The notes under the pieces: generated by a model | The model's input: only the letters and a program-made list of their open reading frames with translations | Told to the model about the DNA's origin: nothing | The model's database searches: none | Shown: positions 48,694-61,826 of the stretch, in pieces | Layout: the number at the start of each line of letters is the position of its first letter | Position numbering within the stretch: the first letter of the stretch is position 1 | Assembly (NCBI GenBank): GCA_019914945.1 | Contig: CM034112.1 | Coordinates: 1,573,001 to 1,637,000, forward strand | Reading direction: 5' to 3' | DNA length: 64,000 nt | Source: Typha latifolia | Taxonomy: Eukaryota > Streptophyta > Magnoliopsida > Poales > Typhaceae | Translations under genes and position numbers: made by a program

Positions 48694-50718
48694 TTAAACT
48701 TCTTCAGCATAGGCAGGTTCGAGGATAGCTGCCTCGGCTTCCTGCACCTCCTTCTCCGTCTTCCTCCCTTTCTTAGACTTGTAGTAGACACTCATGAAGG
48801 TCCCAATTGCCCCGTATTTCTTGCGGCAATGCTCGTAATGAGAGCAGTCGAACATCCTCCAGAAGTCCTTCTCGCTAAGTTCAGAGACTGCATATTGTGG
48901 TTGGAAACTCTGGTTCTGAATCAGCCACTGTTCCAAGTTGCGGACCGCTTGTGCGCCATCAAACACCTCACCCCTTAGGACAGGCCCAGGAGCGTAGTAT
49001 ACACCAATATCTGTGTACATTTGAGCATAGCTTGTGTCACCCTGCCTGTGGTGAAGCTCAAAACCTGGTTCTGGGTACACCATAGTCTTTACTGGAAGCT
49101 TGAAGAGACGATGGGGGCAAAGCCAAATGGGATAAATCTGAAAAGTAGAAAAAGAATAAACACCAACCTCGAGAGCAGGCCCAAAAGAATTGATGAAATA
49201 TGATTGTGGTAACAGAGAAACAAAAGAAATAATAACAAAAAATTCCAGCCGAATCAAAAAGGCAATTATATCCACTATACGCACATTACTATTACAGTTG
49301 AGTTAAGAAACAGCAGCATGCTGAGTGCCAAAACTATGGTGTAAAGAGAAGTTATGCATACAGACAAACTTATAGTATCATGGTTTATCTTGATCAGTAG
49401 AAACATGTTAAGTATGAAGAATCAAGAGAAGCAATGTGTGAGAAGAAAATTACAGGACTATAATAGCATAGCAACATACCTCCATTTCTTGGTGAACAAA
49501 TTCAAGAGCATCCCCAACTTTGTATAGAGGAACCAACATATCTTGGATCACATGCATTTCATGATAATAGTTTCTGATAGCTTCACCCTGGGTGGCCTTA
49601 AGTAGAGAAACCTTTGGTGGCATCAGCCACCCCAAAGTCCATCTGAACCACCATTGATCGGCAAATGGGAGGATCAGCTTCCCTTCCCAATAGAGACACC
49701 TCGTGTGCCTATGGTAATATTCTCTGGTGGGTATGTATTCCACAAATTCCCCTTTCTTTAGTGCTGTCTGTGCATGCTGATAGAACCAAGGCTTAAACCA
49801 CCATCCTACACTATTGATGACATTGCCCTTCTTCTTTGCCTCCTCTGTGGAAGCGTACATCCCAGTCATCATAACACTCTCAGTTGGTGTATAAATCATT
49901 CCCTCGACAAAATCTGGGATCTTTGATGGATCCCCATCTCGAGGTGCAAAAGAATCTGCATAACCCTGTGCAATTTCCTGCAGATTTCCTTTCACTGGAG
50001 TGTATGTTAGTCTCATATATTCCTTGATGGGTATGAGTTTAATCTCTGCTGAAACCAGGAAACCCAGTGTTCCTTGAGACCATGGCATCCCATAGAAAAG
50101 GTCCGAGTACTCGTTGTCCTTAGTTGCCCTAACAACTTGCCCGTCCGCAAGGACAATTTCCATGGCAACTACTGTATCAGAGAAAAGGCCATAGATATGA
50201 GAACTTCCCTCAATGCCATAACCATTGATTAGACCTCCAACTGTGAGATCATCAAGCTCCGCAACGACTGCAAGGGCAAGATTCATAGGAACCGTTTCTC
50301 GAGTTATCTGACCCATATTAACAAGAGGCTCCACTTTTGCAATCATTCTCTCTTTGTCAATCTCAAGGATGTTCCTAAATGCAGAGAGATCAACCTCAAA
50401 ATGCCTAGCACGTTTATAGTCAACATTACGCATGCCAACAGCGATGTATGGTTTCCTTGCTGTGCATACAAGACCATCTTTTTTTGGGTTTCTTTGCTTT
50501 AGGCGGTTCACTACTTTCTTGACGTTCTCATCGTGTTCCTTCTGACGACGTTTTTCTGATTTCATAGCAGATCTAACATCTCCCAGAAATAAGCTGAAGT
50601 AGATCAGGCAAGAAACAGGAAGGACAACAAAGATGACAAGTATCCATCGGAATTGGACAAAGTAGTCCACCAAAACTTTTTTCCTCTTTGGACGCAGAGG
50701 TACTTGGAGATCCGACAT
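48694..50718 (-). CDS. DWF1: Delta(24)-sterol reductase DWF1/DIMINUTO
   Basis: Converts 24-methylenecholesterol to campesterol (isomerisation and reduction of the delta-24(28) bond), supplying brassinosteroid synthesis. Two coding exons, 49480-50718 and 48694-49137, encode 560 residues. A membrane anchor spans residues 25-46 (WILVIFVVLPVSCLIYF). The FAD-binding type 4 domain follows (YIAVGMRNVDYKRARHFEVD, TVGGLINGYGIEGSSHIYG), then KPWFYQHAQTALKKGEFVEY and CLYWEGKLILPFADQWWF. The C-terminus is acidic (EPAYAEEV). The start is 50718 (MSDLQVPLRPKRKK), the family start. An in-frame ATG 15 nt upstream is part of the splice acceptor ATGCAG and is therefore intronic. A 5'-UTR intron of about 2.4 kb probably reaches to about 53.2 kb, which would account for the long gene-free stretch upstream. 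Confidence 0.95.
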
Positions 50719-50724
50719 GTTTAT

Positions 50725-53240
50725 AGACTGCATAAAAAAATAGAATAGTTAAGTTCACGTCAAGCACTTAAACAAATAGTGCTCGAAATATGAGATCCAT
50801 AAAATATACATTTAAACTATGCTGGCTTTACTTTTTTATTTTCTTGATCTATGGATGAATCTACAACATGATAAGATGGAAAGCAATCAAAGAAAGTAGA
50901 AAGGTTCAAAAATCATGAGATGAAGCACTAGGAGAAGAAAGAAGCCCAGTCATTAATAGCAGGGCTTCTCTTTATGTTATTAGTTGTTGCAGAAGGACGA
51001 TGGTTGATTGAGCTCATAGAAGACAAATAAGCACTAAAGAAGAAATCAGAGGTCAAACAACAAAGATGAATTCCTTGGAAATACCAAGCCAAATTGTAGT
51101 ATTAACCAATTACACTTAGCTATCTCTCTATTGTGTATACCTGGCCACGCTACATCTGAGTTCTATATACAGATGCCCCTGTAAAAGAGATAAGCTCGAT
51201 GGGTTAGCAATCAACTACAAGTGTGTACATCTGTACACAAGATCACAGGCTCCCCTTATACTTATTCCCGTCACCTTGAACGATATTCGAGTCACATTAA
51301 ATAGTAGAACTAATGCAACTGATGATAGCATTATATTCACTCTCACTTATGGCACCTGCTATGAATGGTCCAATTTTTTCAGGTAAATACCTTCCTACAT
51401 TAAGAAATTACCAGTTGTGAATTTTATCCCACTTTATCATCCAATAAAAGGCTATACCATAATGAAAGCAAACGAAGTAAATCAAAATACCACCAGCATA
51501 ATGATCCAAGAGAGATAATTGCAACAGATGGAAGTGGTCTCACAGGTCTATGTGCATGAAAACAGCCTTGGAAAGATCCAAGGAGTCAATTCCTTATAAA
51601 TGCATGAAAAAGCTTTTCTTCAAAATGTAAAACAGTCAATCTTTCATCTCCAAATTCTCATGATGATGTCTTGTAACAGATATTGAATTACTAGTGGTGC
51701 CCAACTAATGAATGAGTGACTAGAAAAGCAATGGCTGAAGATTCCAAAATTCGATTTACCTCATGGCTAGAAAAAGAAAGTATTTTCTTTATGAAAGAGA
51801 ACAGAACAATCTCAGTCCAATCACTGACAAAATCTGAAAGTTTTTTCTAACAGCCTAGTCATGGTTCTATGATGATGACAATATCAAGACTATAACAGAA
51901 AGAAGGGAGGGGAACCTTTTCCTATTATAAGTTTTTAACCTTGGACAGACAGCGAAAATATTAGAGTCTACAATTTCCATGGCATAATTAATCTCTCAAT
52001 ACTGCACCTGGAACATTTGCAACGTCCATAGCTCAAGTCAAATAAATAACTAAAAAAGGAGAAACTGAATTCTTTCACTCAATACAAAAGCTTTTAAACA
52101 TAAAAGGGAAGTGATGCCAGATGGCAGTTTTCCAAGGCAAGGAGAATTCACATTTATACATGACAATCCATTCTCCATACTTCTAAAATAATGTTCCACT
52201 CTCGTTTAGGAGCAACACTAACATAACATATTATAATCAAGTAGAGTATCTGGACAAGTCGGTCTACTCCACATCTATACTGTGGGACTTCATCAAAAGA
52301 TAAGCACAGCATCAAAGAAGATATGAATCCAGCCAGAATCGGTCTATTCAAAGCAACCCAGGTAACTTGTGGAAATAATAGTTGCTTTGAAGGTATCAAA
52401 ATAATAAAATCTAGAACTGAAAGGTATCAAAATCTGGAGCTTGGAAAATAGCTATTATACAGGATCTTGTACTTGGCAGCAAGTGGCAAAACTTAATGCC
52501 AAAAACTTGGAGATCTACTTAGATCTGGCAATTACTGTTTAGACGTCGTAATCAACCATAACCTAGTATAAACACTCAAGTCAATCGTCCGAAACAAAGG
52601 ACTCTCAAAAGAGAAAGGACCACGGGTCTTTACCACCAATGAGAGCGGATCTCGCACTAAGACTAATCACCTAAACAAAGAGCTAGAAGAACCACAAGGG
52701 AAAGAAAAGGACAACCAAGAAGACTCCAGATAGTCAGTTAATATCAATGTGTCTAGAAAGGGAAACTTTAACCGCCCTAATCACAAGAAAGGAACACCAA
52801 AATCTAAAGTTTGGTCAATTCTGTAACGTACCACGAGACGAGAATGACAAATAGTTTGGAGGAAAATAAGGCACGAATCACGATTACCTCTCCAAATGTA
52901 GCTCAGATCCGAGCAAACAAAGCCAGAAATGGATCCGGCTACCCCTTCCCAAAGATCCTCAGAGGAAAAAGGTGGATCAGTGTGTTTATATTCACTCCGG
53001 GTTCAGATCTATAGCCCAGAGATTCCCCGGGGATCGGATCAAAGACCAGAGGAATCACATATAATGCGATTAATATAGGGTTTTACGGATGGAAACAAAA
53101 TTCTAAACCTTGAAGACGCTATTACTGGAAGCAATAAAAGCACTGAGACGAGTTCGGCTTAGAGCTCACCAATGGAGAGACGGAGCTCTCGTCGCCTTCC
53201 TCCTATCCGGTGAACTCACCGTCTCCGCATTCAAAGTAGT
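50725..53240 (-). other. Probable 5'-UTR intron and leader of DWF1
   Basis: A splice acceptor with a T-rich tract sits immediately upstream of the DWF1 ATG (TTTATGCAG, ending near 50728). Candidate donors on the minus strand are GTGAGT at about 53211-53216 and GTGAGC at about 53163-53168. A TATA-like element is at 53262-53270. The 2.4 kb between has no coding potential that I can see. The intron is inferred from these signals and from known leader introns in DWF1 genes. Confidence 0.55.
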
Positions 53241-53261
53241 GAGCGGACAAAGCGAAGGCGG

Positions 53262-53270
53262 GTTTATAAA
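53262..53270 (-). promoter_or_regulatory. TATA-like element upstream of DWF1
   Basis: TTTATAAATA on the plus strand reads TATTTATAAA on the minus strand, so a TATA box can be read in either direction. As the only obvious gene nearby is DWF1, minus-strand use is favoured, with transcription starting near 53235. Confidence 0.45.
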
Positions 53271-56189
53271 TAGCGACACCGATTTTGGGAAATATTCACT
53301 TCACACTCTACCTTTCAGTAATATTGCGATTAACACTATGAAAACTTCACCCATCTGTAAAAGTAGATTCGTAAGGTTCTAACTGTAACATCTTAAAACG
53401 AGGAGGGTGAAAATGAAAATCTTCATGTCGGGATTCAAAACAACTGCATGCAGTACATGCGCCTTTCCGAGTGGAAATTACGAGAACGCCCTCCCGCATG
53501 GGACCAGCCGTGGATTGGATCAGGCATCTCTGTCCTCCCGTGCCGGTTGGATCTCGCCCGAGACAACTGTCCGATGCGTCTTGTCTGCCACCACGTGGCG
53601 TGTGTCAGAACCATTTGCGCGCCAAAGCGTGTCGTTTCCCGTTCCTGGATCTAGAGGATTTTTATTTTGGGACGTGTGGCCGTTGGAGGGACGGAATCCA
53701 GCGGTCTTATATCCGTAACGGCCAAAAGAACAGTGGACGGTGGAAATTATATATAGATCATAACCTTAAAAAGTTTATGGCCGTCCGCAAAAATCGAATA
53801 TAGTTTCATAGGTATAATTATCTTATAATATTATGAATATTACTAATAATTATATACATGGTGATATTTACTAGCGAATTTAACAAATTGGACTTTTAAA
53901 ACTGAATTTATTTATTTTTATATTAAATATATATAATTTATATAAGATATGCACAGAAGAGCTCATTTTTTATTATTTTAGCTACACAGAGATATTTTTA
54001 TCATTTGATTGCAGTCTGCATATTAAAAAATATGTCTAAATAGTTCGGAAATGTATATGTTAAGCTTGGCACTTGAAATGAATAAATAGTTGGGAAATTG
54101 TGATATTACTTAGGTAAGTTGTATATCTACCTTCACTTTAACATATTAAAAGTATTTTATTTTTAATTTGTAGATGTGTTCGTGCGCATATGTAGTGAGA
54201 TAATAATTTAGGCAGAGAAAATATTCTGTTAAGAGGACGAATTAAGTATTATATGACTATTGGCTGTATATATTAATTTGAATTGGATGGATCACAAACA
54301 AAAGACAGGCCTGATGTAATTAATTTATCATTGTAAGAAGGCTGGATTTTGAGTAAGCATTTCTTTTCCCTCGTCAAGTTGTAGAAGAGAATTAGATCAG
54401 TTTTTAATGTGTCTAAAAATAATATCAATCAAATTTTATATTATAAAGATATGATAAATTTTATTATATATTTATCATCTGAAATATGATTAATATTTAT
54501 TTTAGAAGCATCTAATTTTTTTTTTTAAAAAACTTTGTGTCTAACCACCGATTAAATTTGATGAAATAATATTAATTCTAATTTAAATATAATTATTAGA
54601 GAGTAAAGTCACACGCAAGTGAAACTGTAAGGAATTAAACATAGCGTAAAATATAATTTTCTTTCAAAAATAAACATCATCGTGACTTTAACCTAGGATA
54701 AGGTTTTCCTTGCTGTTTTATGAGCAATGTGTACTCGTGACGATTAAGCTATAATATATACTTTTTATATAAAAAAATTAAAAATAGGATTGCCCAATGT
54801 CATCTAGTGTAGCACAAGGATTAATTCTTATATCCCGTATTTTAATTTTGTTCATCTCTTGGGGGACCTATTAGAGTCACCACCACATAACTCTGGCTGT
54901 TGACGGGATTGGACCCAATTCCCCTGACCATAATAAAGAACCTACCCGACGTATTAAAGAACGACTATAAAATTGGATGGCACCTATCAAGTCCACTTGG
55001 TAAAGATGAGAGAAAAGGCACTAACAAGTGGAATGAACAATTCGATTTATTTTTGCACGTAACAAACTGTGATAAGAAATTATTTTGTTTTCATAGGCAT
55101 ATAGCATTCTAATAAAAAAAAAATCACTAAACATTAACTCTAATGTCTATAGGGGCTCGATAATAATCGTCAGTGACAAAAATATATTCACTAAATAATT
55201 TAAAATTTCACATTTTCCTGCAATAAGTTTTGGAAATAGACTTATTTTGCGCAATAGCCAAATTTATGCAGAGAATTTGAGAAAGAAGAGCACTGCTAGT
55301 CTGCTAAACGTCCGGCAAAATACAGTTACATCACATTGATTCACAGGGGTTAAAATGCATACTTGTACTCCTGCTGAGTTGGAATAAATAATAACAATTT
55401 AAAAGAAAGAGATAAAAGAAAAAGTAACGATACCTGGTGGCTGGTGCCTGCCTGCCTGGTCCAGACCACAGAAGAGCATCACTTGCACAAAAGTATTCAT
55501 AAAAATACACAAAAACAATGTAGGTTCTTGTAGCTCATTCATGTGTCCAGTTAAAAACACACAATACATGGAACTTTGAATGACTTTGGGAAAAAAAATT
55601 CTTAATTGATTGCAGAGCTCGCAGATTATGTACGGCATGCAGAAAGTCAGATGGCAATTATACACATTTTGGGGATAAAAGAGAAAAGGGAAAGAAAAAG
55701 AAAGCCGCCACAAGCCATTTCTCTGCTAGAGTTTACATGATAATTATGAAAACCGAGTGGACCAAAAAATATGTATAGTTGACTTTTCACTTTATGTGTG
55801 GGACATTATATTGAAGAGCCCTGGCAAGAGAGAATATATCGGAAGACTGGATCTGAAAATATTGAGGGGGTTCAGGTGCATGTGGACCAGTTTGGATTGA
55901 TCTAGGCACACCTCCAAGCCGCCATCTTATAGCCATGATCGTGCTTGAAATAGAATACAAAAGGCCCAATAGATTAGAGTGTGTGCAATCATAACTATTA
56001 GATTGACCACATTGATACGGTAGTGCACATTCGATAGCAAGACCGGGCAAGCCGGACAGCTCCGCTCGGTCTGAGTCCACATCTGACCTATTGGTGACTT
56101 GAGTCCACCAAAATCTCAGAAGAAAATGACAGAATTCTTGAAAATGGGTCAGGATGTAATTGGGTTGGCTTACGTCTATCTTATAGGTA
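53271..56189. other. Intergenic region, DWF1 promoter to NTMC2T5 3' flank
   Basis: The part near DWF1 (53.4-53.75 kb) is GC-richer and has a G-box at 53592-53597. The rest is AT-rich, and the last 500 bases or so probably include the 3' UTR of the next gene. No protein domain or RNA gene recognised. Confidence 0.55.
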
Positions 56190-59100
56190 TCAGGGATTGA
56201 AGAAACTTGAACCGCCCATGTTCAAAGCAATAAGCACAGCTATACCTGTTAAGGCAGCAAACCACACTAACGCAAAGTCTGCAAAAGTGAGAGAAAGTAT
56301 AAATAGTGAAACTTTATGAAGATGGGCAGCGGATAAAAATAAGTCATATAATGGTTAAAATCAGAAAAAGACAGATATTACCTATGGAGCCACCAGAAGC
56401 ATTCTCAGAATCAAGACTTGGTGATCCAGCACCACCAGCTCGCACTTTTGACCTTGTAGATTTTGGATAATTGAAATCATCTGAGCCTTTGAAGTTTATA
56501 GTTTCAGATGCCACTATGCCTCGAAATTCCTCACTAACAAGCAATGCTGCCAGCACGTCCATAAAGGTCTCTCTTTCTTTTCCACTAGGGTAATCACTTA
56601 TACTTTGCCAATCAATGCCATTTTCTTTTTCGTAGTCTAATGTTTCATCATCAGATGCATCGCTGTAGACAAATTCTGGTTCTCCACCATCATCTTCTTC
56701 ATCTTCAACATATGCTTTGTATGTCAGGCGGAGTAAAATTTCCCCAGAAGATTGCCTCCTGAATAAGTTCCAACCTCCTCGTAAAGGTACAATTGTATCT
56801 CTTGGCACTGTATCTTGCAGCGAGCCTAGCTCAACCTAATGGGATATCCAGTAAGTATGATACGCAAGCAAGAGAGAGATATCAGACGTACAACATAGAA
56901 GTGAAAATAACATCAACACTAATGCATAAAGGGCCAGCAATATTGTCTTCATGGCACATAAATATCCAGCCCATGTGCAAAAACAATAAGATAGCATTAT
57001 TGTGCTTTTATGCTAGTCAATGAAATAAAGAATTACAGACCTCTCCTGTGCCTACTGTGAAGTCAGTGAAACCAAAGGAGTCCTTTACTTGAATAAGTAA
57101 CTTCTGCTTTCGAGGGTTTGCAACAAGCAGATGGAAATCCTGATCACATGCCAGAAATGCCCATTATTCTAAAAGTATGAAACAACCAAGCACTTGGACC
57201 AATGCATGAATGTTTAAATCCTCCTAAAGAAAGGAGCAATTGATGGTAGAACAAAGAAATCTCACTTGGTTCCAGATAGGTTCACCAGGTGGCCCAATGA
57301 CAGTTGTTTGGCTATTCTTTTTGCTTCGAATTTCTTGATCATCGAGACTCAAGATAACGTATGGATCAGTCTTCGCTGTTCATGGACACATAGTTTACAA
57401 AATATTAGTACTTGTCGGACACATACTGATAAACACTCAGGACAAGACTGAAAGCCAGCGGATCCAAATTCCGAATTAAATCATAGATGATAAATCTAAA
57501 GTACCAACAAGGATTATAGTAATGAAAACACAGGAGGAAGCATTTTCTATTTGTCTAGAGTAAAACCAATAAACCGAAGCAAAAGAGAAGGTAGAGAGTG
57601 GATACCAAATATGGCATAGGAAAGTTTCCGAGCATCAACAAGGGTAACTGATAACTCCCCAACAGAGTCTTTATTTCCTTGATGAATTGCATCATCTTCA
57701 GAGTTTTCTGCAACAGGACCAAGTGCTTTCCCTTTCTGAAAATCAAGGACAATCTTTTTTGGACGCACAAAAAGTCGAGGCAGATCTTCAGTTAGAAGCT
57801 TTGTCAGGAACCTAGTACATATGAGGAAACAATTTTTCTCAGATTAGGGCAAACTAGTAAGATACCTCCTATCAAACAGTATGCATGAGAAACAATTTCA
57901 GGTCCTACCAAACAGTAAGCATGAGAAACAATTTTGGGATACAAACTAAATAAAGATCTGCAAAGAGAAGAGACCTATTATATTTGTATCATGAGAGAAA
58001 GAATAAAGTAGAAGGAATCATCAACTTGGCCAGCCTGATAGAGTATATATAATAGAATATCATATTTCTTTCTCAAATCAAAACCAAAAATGATAAATAA
58101 GATGATCACAGTACTCCCTCTAAATATAATGCTAGTTGGACATAAAAATATTATAGTAGCAAAATGTTTGTAACAGAAAGAAATGTCAGTTTTGAGTGGA
58201 AAAGCATCACAGAAATGAGAAGTTGAAATGGAAACAATTTTACTCACATTGATAGAACAGGAATTGCTGATGAAGCACAGGTGATTGCATGCAATAGACA
58301 TTAAGCCACCATTAGTAAAGCATCAAAGTACACGTCTGAACGGAGTGAGACATTTTCACAAACTTTATTGAAGAAGAACCTTAACCATGGAAAAGACACG
58401 TACCCATGAGATTGAACAAACGGAATGGAGAGAGCTCAAACTTAATTTTTGGAAGCGAGACAAAAGCCCATGAAACTGCTCCCACCCAAGGTTCCGTTGG
58501 AATCAGACGCAATTTAACCCAAAGCTCCCCATCAATATCAAAATCACGGACACCAACAGGTACTACTATGGGGATAATACCAAATTTTAGTGACAGGGAC
58601 AACAACATGCGAGCTCCACCTGTATAACGAAGACCAATCTGATACCTGAGATTAAAAAAATGCCACCAAATTTTAATATAAATTGTATACAAAAGTAAAA
58701 TTAGCACATAAAACATTTGCTCCAATGACACAGATGCATTCATTTCAGCCATTTTATCCAAAAATACGACAATTCTTTTCCATACTGTGAGGTCCTTATA
58801 ATATCGATAAGAGTTACCTAATTTTGGCAGATTAATCCAACATTGCTATTTCAGACTTGATGTAATTACCACAGCTCAGACAGATCAAAGGATGGGCCTC
58901 TAATAAGATATAACCAACCCAACATTATATCTCACAGGATAAAGGAAACCTTAAGTAATTAAATCAGCTTTTAAAACGGGTACAAAACTTAAGAGAGATT
59001 CTGCCATGAATTTCACTTCCTAGGTTGCTAAAAAGATATGTCAAAGCATTCTTTCACTATAGGAAGGATTGTTAACACTAAAATTAGCTTTTTAAGTTAA

Positions 59101-59946
59101 AATCAAACAAATAATGCAGGAACCAATTAAATGTTGTACCCACTCCCCCTACTGAAACAAAGCATGTTAGTAAACTTACTGCAGGTCATTAACACGACGA
59201 GAAGTTCTACGCTCAACATTCCTGACGGAAAGTGGCTCATCTCCCAAAGAGAACTGCTTGATTTCAACCCTCTGCACATAGTCAGGTTTCTTTAGGTTGT
59301 CAATAACAGGCTGAAGCAACCCAACGATCCAATTCTCGAGCCCAGACCTATAAACCTTCCATAATTTTCCCAAAACCATGTTGACCCATTCAACCGACTC
59401 TTTCCTCTGCAAGTCCTTCTCAAGAAACAAAGAGAAGCTCGTCGGCACCTGAGGCCAAGTGCCATTCTTAATCACATCCTCCGCCTTATTCCTCTTCCTC
59501 GACGTCCAAATCTTATCAAAAACAACCCCGACAAAGAAAAAGAACACAAAGAACCCAACAATATTCCGGTTGATCGGTGGCGAGGGGATCGGGTGGATCA
59601 CGCCGAGCTGCGTCCGCAATTTATCCACCAAGGGATCTTCTTGGTAGTTGGTGAACTTGGACGCCAATTGCATCGTCTCTGGATCGTCGTAATCGAGCCG
59701 ATCGGATAGCCGCTTGGCGATGAACACCTTCTGCGCCTTGGCGCCATTCTTCGTGGCGGCGCTCAAGAACCCAACGTCCAAGCTATCGTTCCCACCCTCA
59801 CATCGCAATCTCCATCTACAACTACGGCGGCCTCTTAGAACAAATCCAAGACACAGCCTTTTACTTCTTATGCTTCCACACGGGCAAACGAGAGACGAAG
59901 CACAAGACGCCAGCCCAAATCCATCGATGGGCAGCGTCGATCGCAT
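56190..59946 (-). CDS. SMP- and C2-domain membrane-contact lipid-transfer protein (NTMC2T5 type)
   Basis: A tricalbin/extended-synaptotagmin relative expected to tether membranes and shuttle lipids. Eight exons: 59180-59946, 58404-58645, 58248-58266 (19 nt), 57606-57811, 57266-57375, 57041-57139, 56382-56835 and 56190-56278; 661 residues. A long N-terminus, possibly a transit peptide, precedes a membrane segment at residues 129-147 (IVGFFVFFFFVGVVFDKIW). The SMP domain runs from about 175 to 370 (ESVEWVNMVLGKLW, IPIVVPVGVRDFDIDGELWV, LPRLFVRPKKIVLDFQKG). A C2 domain spans about 390-500 (GELSVTLVDARKL, KTDPYVILSLDDQ, WNQDFHLLVANP). An acidic linker and a second membrane segment (FALVWFAALTGIAVLIALNM, about 633-652) close the protein. 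Two membrane segments and this layout match Arabidopsis NTMC2T5 (At1g50260/At3g19830). Calcium-binding aspartates are only partly present. Confidence 0.9.
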
Positions 59947-61826
59947 CGGAGCCGACTCGAATCATAGACTCCAACACCACCGGGACCAACGGCTTCCAAG
60001 CTTACAGAATCCGCAATCGGGAGAGCTTAGGGCTAGGGGCGGAGCAATCGAGCGCGACGATGGGGAAGAGCTCCATGGGGGAAAGGGTGGGAATCGGGGT
60101 TAGGGTTTGGTGGGGGTTTGGGAGAGGGAGGAGGAAAAGATATGGAGGGAGGAAGCGGGGGAGATTTGGGTGGGCGGGCGCGTGAAAGGAATGGGCGGCT
60201 GGGAGAAGCGCGATATCGTCGGGGTGGCCAATCTCGTGGCGACGTTTCGTTTCGCGTCTCTGACGCTCTCTCTGGCTTTGGAGACGCGTGTGGATCGGAG
60301 GAACTGAAACTCCACGTGGGACTGTGGGAAGGGAGTTTTCCAGGGTTCGGATCTTGTAATTGTAAAGTTGCATCCGGATCCGATTATATATATATAGTGC
60401 GATCCATTATTAGGTCAACTACATCTTAAAAATAAGAATATTATCAACAATATTGTCGAGTTAAACTCGCTCCTACTAGTGATGTGCCTAACGATAAGGT
60501 TGAAAATTCCTTGGACCATCCGGATCCTTATTGATGATATTAAAATACTAACTAATAATTTTTAAAATTATAAAATTATTTATATCCTTAAAACTTAAAA
60601 GAGGCTAATTATGCTACCGATTAACTTGCTAAATGAGGTAAAATTATAGGATATTGTTGTACTTGATTTAGGTTTTTTTTTGTCTGATCTTCTATAATTT
60701 TTGGTCTTCATGGAGTTTTTTCGTAAATCTTGAAAGTTAATAATTTTTTTATTTCTTCAAAATAAAAAAGAAAACTAGATATTGTGATCCATCTGTGATT
60801 CAATCACTATTATCAAGGTTCACCCATAATAGGGATGCGCAATGGCCTCGATATAAGTCAAAGAGACTTTCATAATTATTTATATTATAATATATATTGC
60901 CATCTAGGCTCTAGCTCATCATAACATCAATCTTCATCCCTACTTACAATTTACCCATAGTGGATACGTTCTGATTAGATGTATCGGATCCAAATCCGAT
61001 AAGTAAAGGATCCGATGCCCACTCCTTTTTGGTCAGAGGTGTTGTCGGCTAACCAATTGACTAGAAAAGCGAGTTTCCGTGGTAGAAATTGGAAAATAAC
61101 GTTCCGTTTTAGACGGACAGGTACTTAAAATTAATTAATTATCTAATAATTAAAACGTGTCAAATTTTGAAACTACTTGCATGCGCACTTGCGTTCACAA
61201 GTGGACGACGTAGCGTTAATTGAAGTATGGTTGAGCATAAGAGGTGGTTAACACTTAACACGGTTGTTGTTAGCTAATATTAATTATGAATCGCTTGCTC
61301 TTGGTGTACCGATAAGATTAGTCATTAATAAGAAGAAAGTGATATATGGTCCATTACAGGCTATAAACTAAATGGTCCGGATACAAAGCACTAAAATCAA
61401 ATTGCATACATCAAAGTAGGCTATAAGCATTAAATTAACATGTAAAATGCCTGATTGCGTTTGAAAAATGTGATTTTAGCCATCGAATGTGAATAATTTA
61501 TGTATTAATCTCTAAAAAAAATTAAGAAAAAGATTATAAAATTAGTAAGTGTTAATCGGACGCTCGATCAATTCAATCACACCAAATCTCAACTCACAAA
61601 TTACCGTCTTGCCACTTGGGAGTTGGGACATATCATACGTAAGGATTTGAAGACGGCATAAGCTTCACAGCTATACTGCGGTCATGTTCCAGTACTCTAA
61701 AGTCGGCAGTCGTTTACAAAGCCGTCGCCTACTTCTGCATTCTCTTCCCAAATCCAGTGCTCACTCCACTCTCTCTCTCTAACTTGAACTAAAACCCTTC
61801 CACCCAAATCCTCTCCTCCACCTCCA
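59947..61826. other. Divergent intergenic region, NTMC2T5 / PPR
   Basis: A GC-rich leader of NTMC2T5 up to about 60.35 kb with a TATA run at about 60384-60397, then AT-rich sequence and the short leader of the PPR gene. Overlapping arginine/proline-rich open frames at 60.0-60.4 kb are composition artefacts. Confidence 0.55.

Noticed and set aside
53407..53803. Overlapping plus-strand open frames of about 70-110 codons next to the DWF1 promoter, downstream of a possible plus-strand TATA box
   Set aside because: Two overlapping frames are open because of local GC content; neither gives a recognisable protein, and the Cys/Arg-rich translations look random. The TATA element serves DWF1 equally well on the other strand.
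55399..55740. A 104-codon minus-strand frame downstream of NTMC2T5
   Set aside because: Hydrophobic and Cys-rich translation without a motif; probably 3' flank.
60002..60429. Several overlapping Arg/Pro/Glu-rich open frames upstream of NTMC2T5
   Set aside because: All lie in its GC-rich 5' leader and promoter, share the same bases in different frames and lack any domain.
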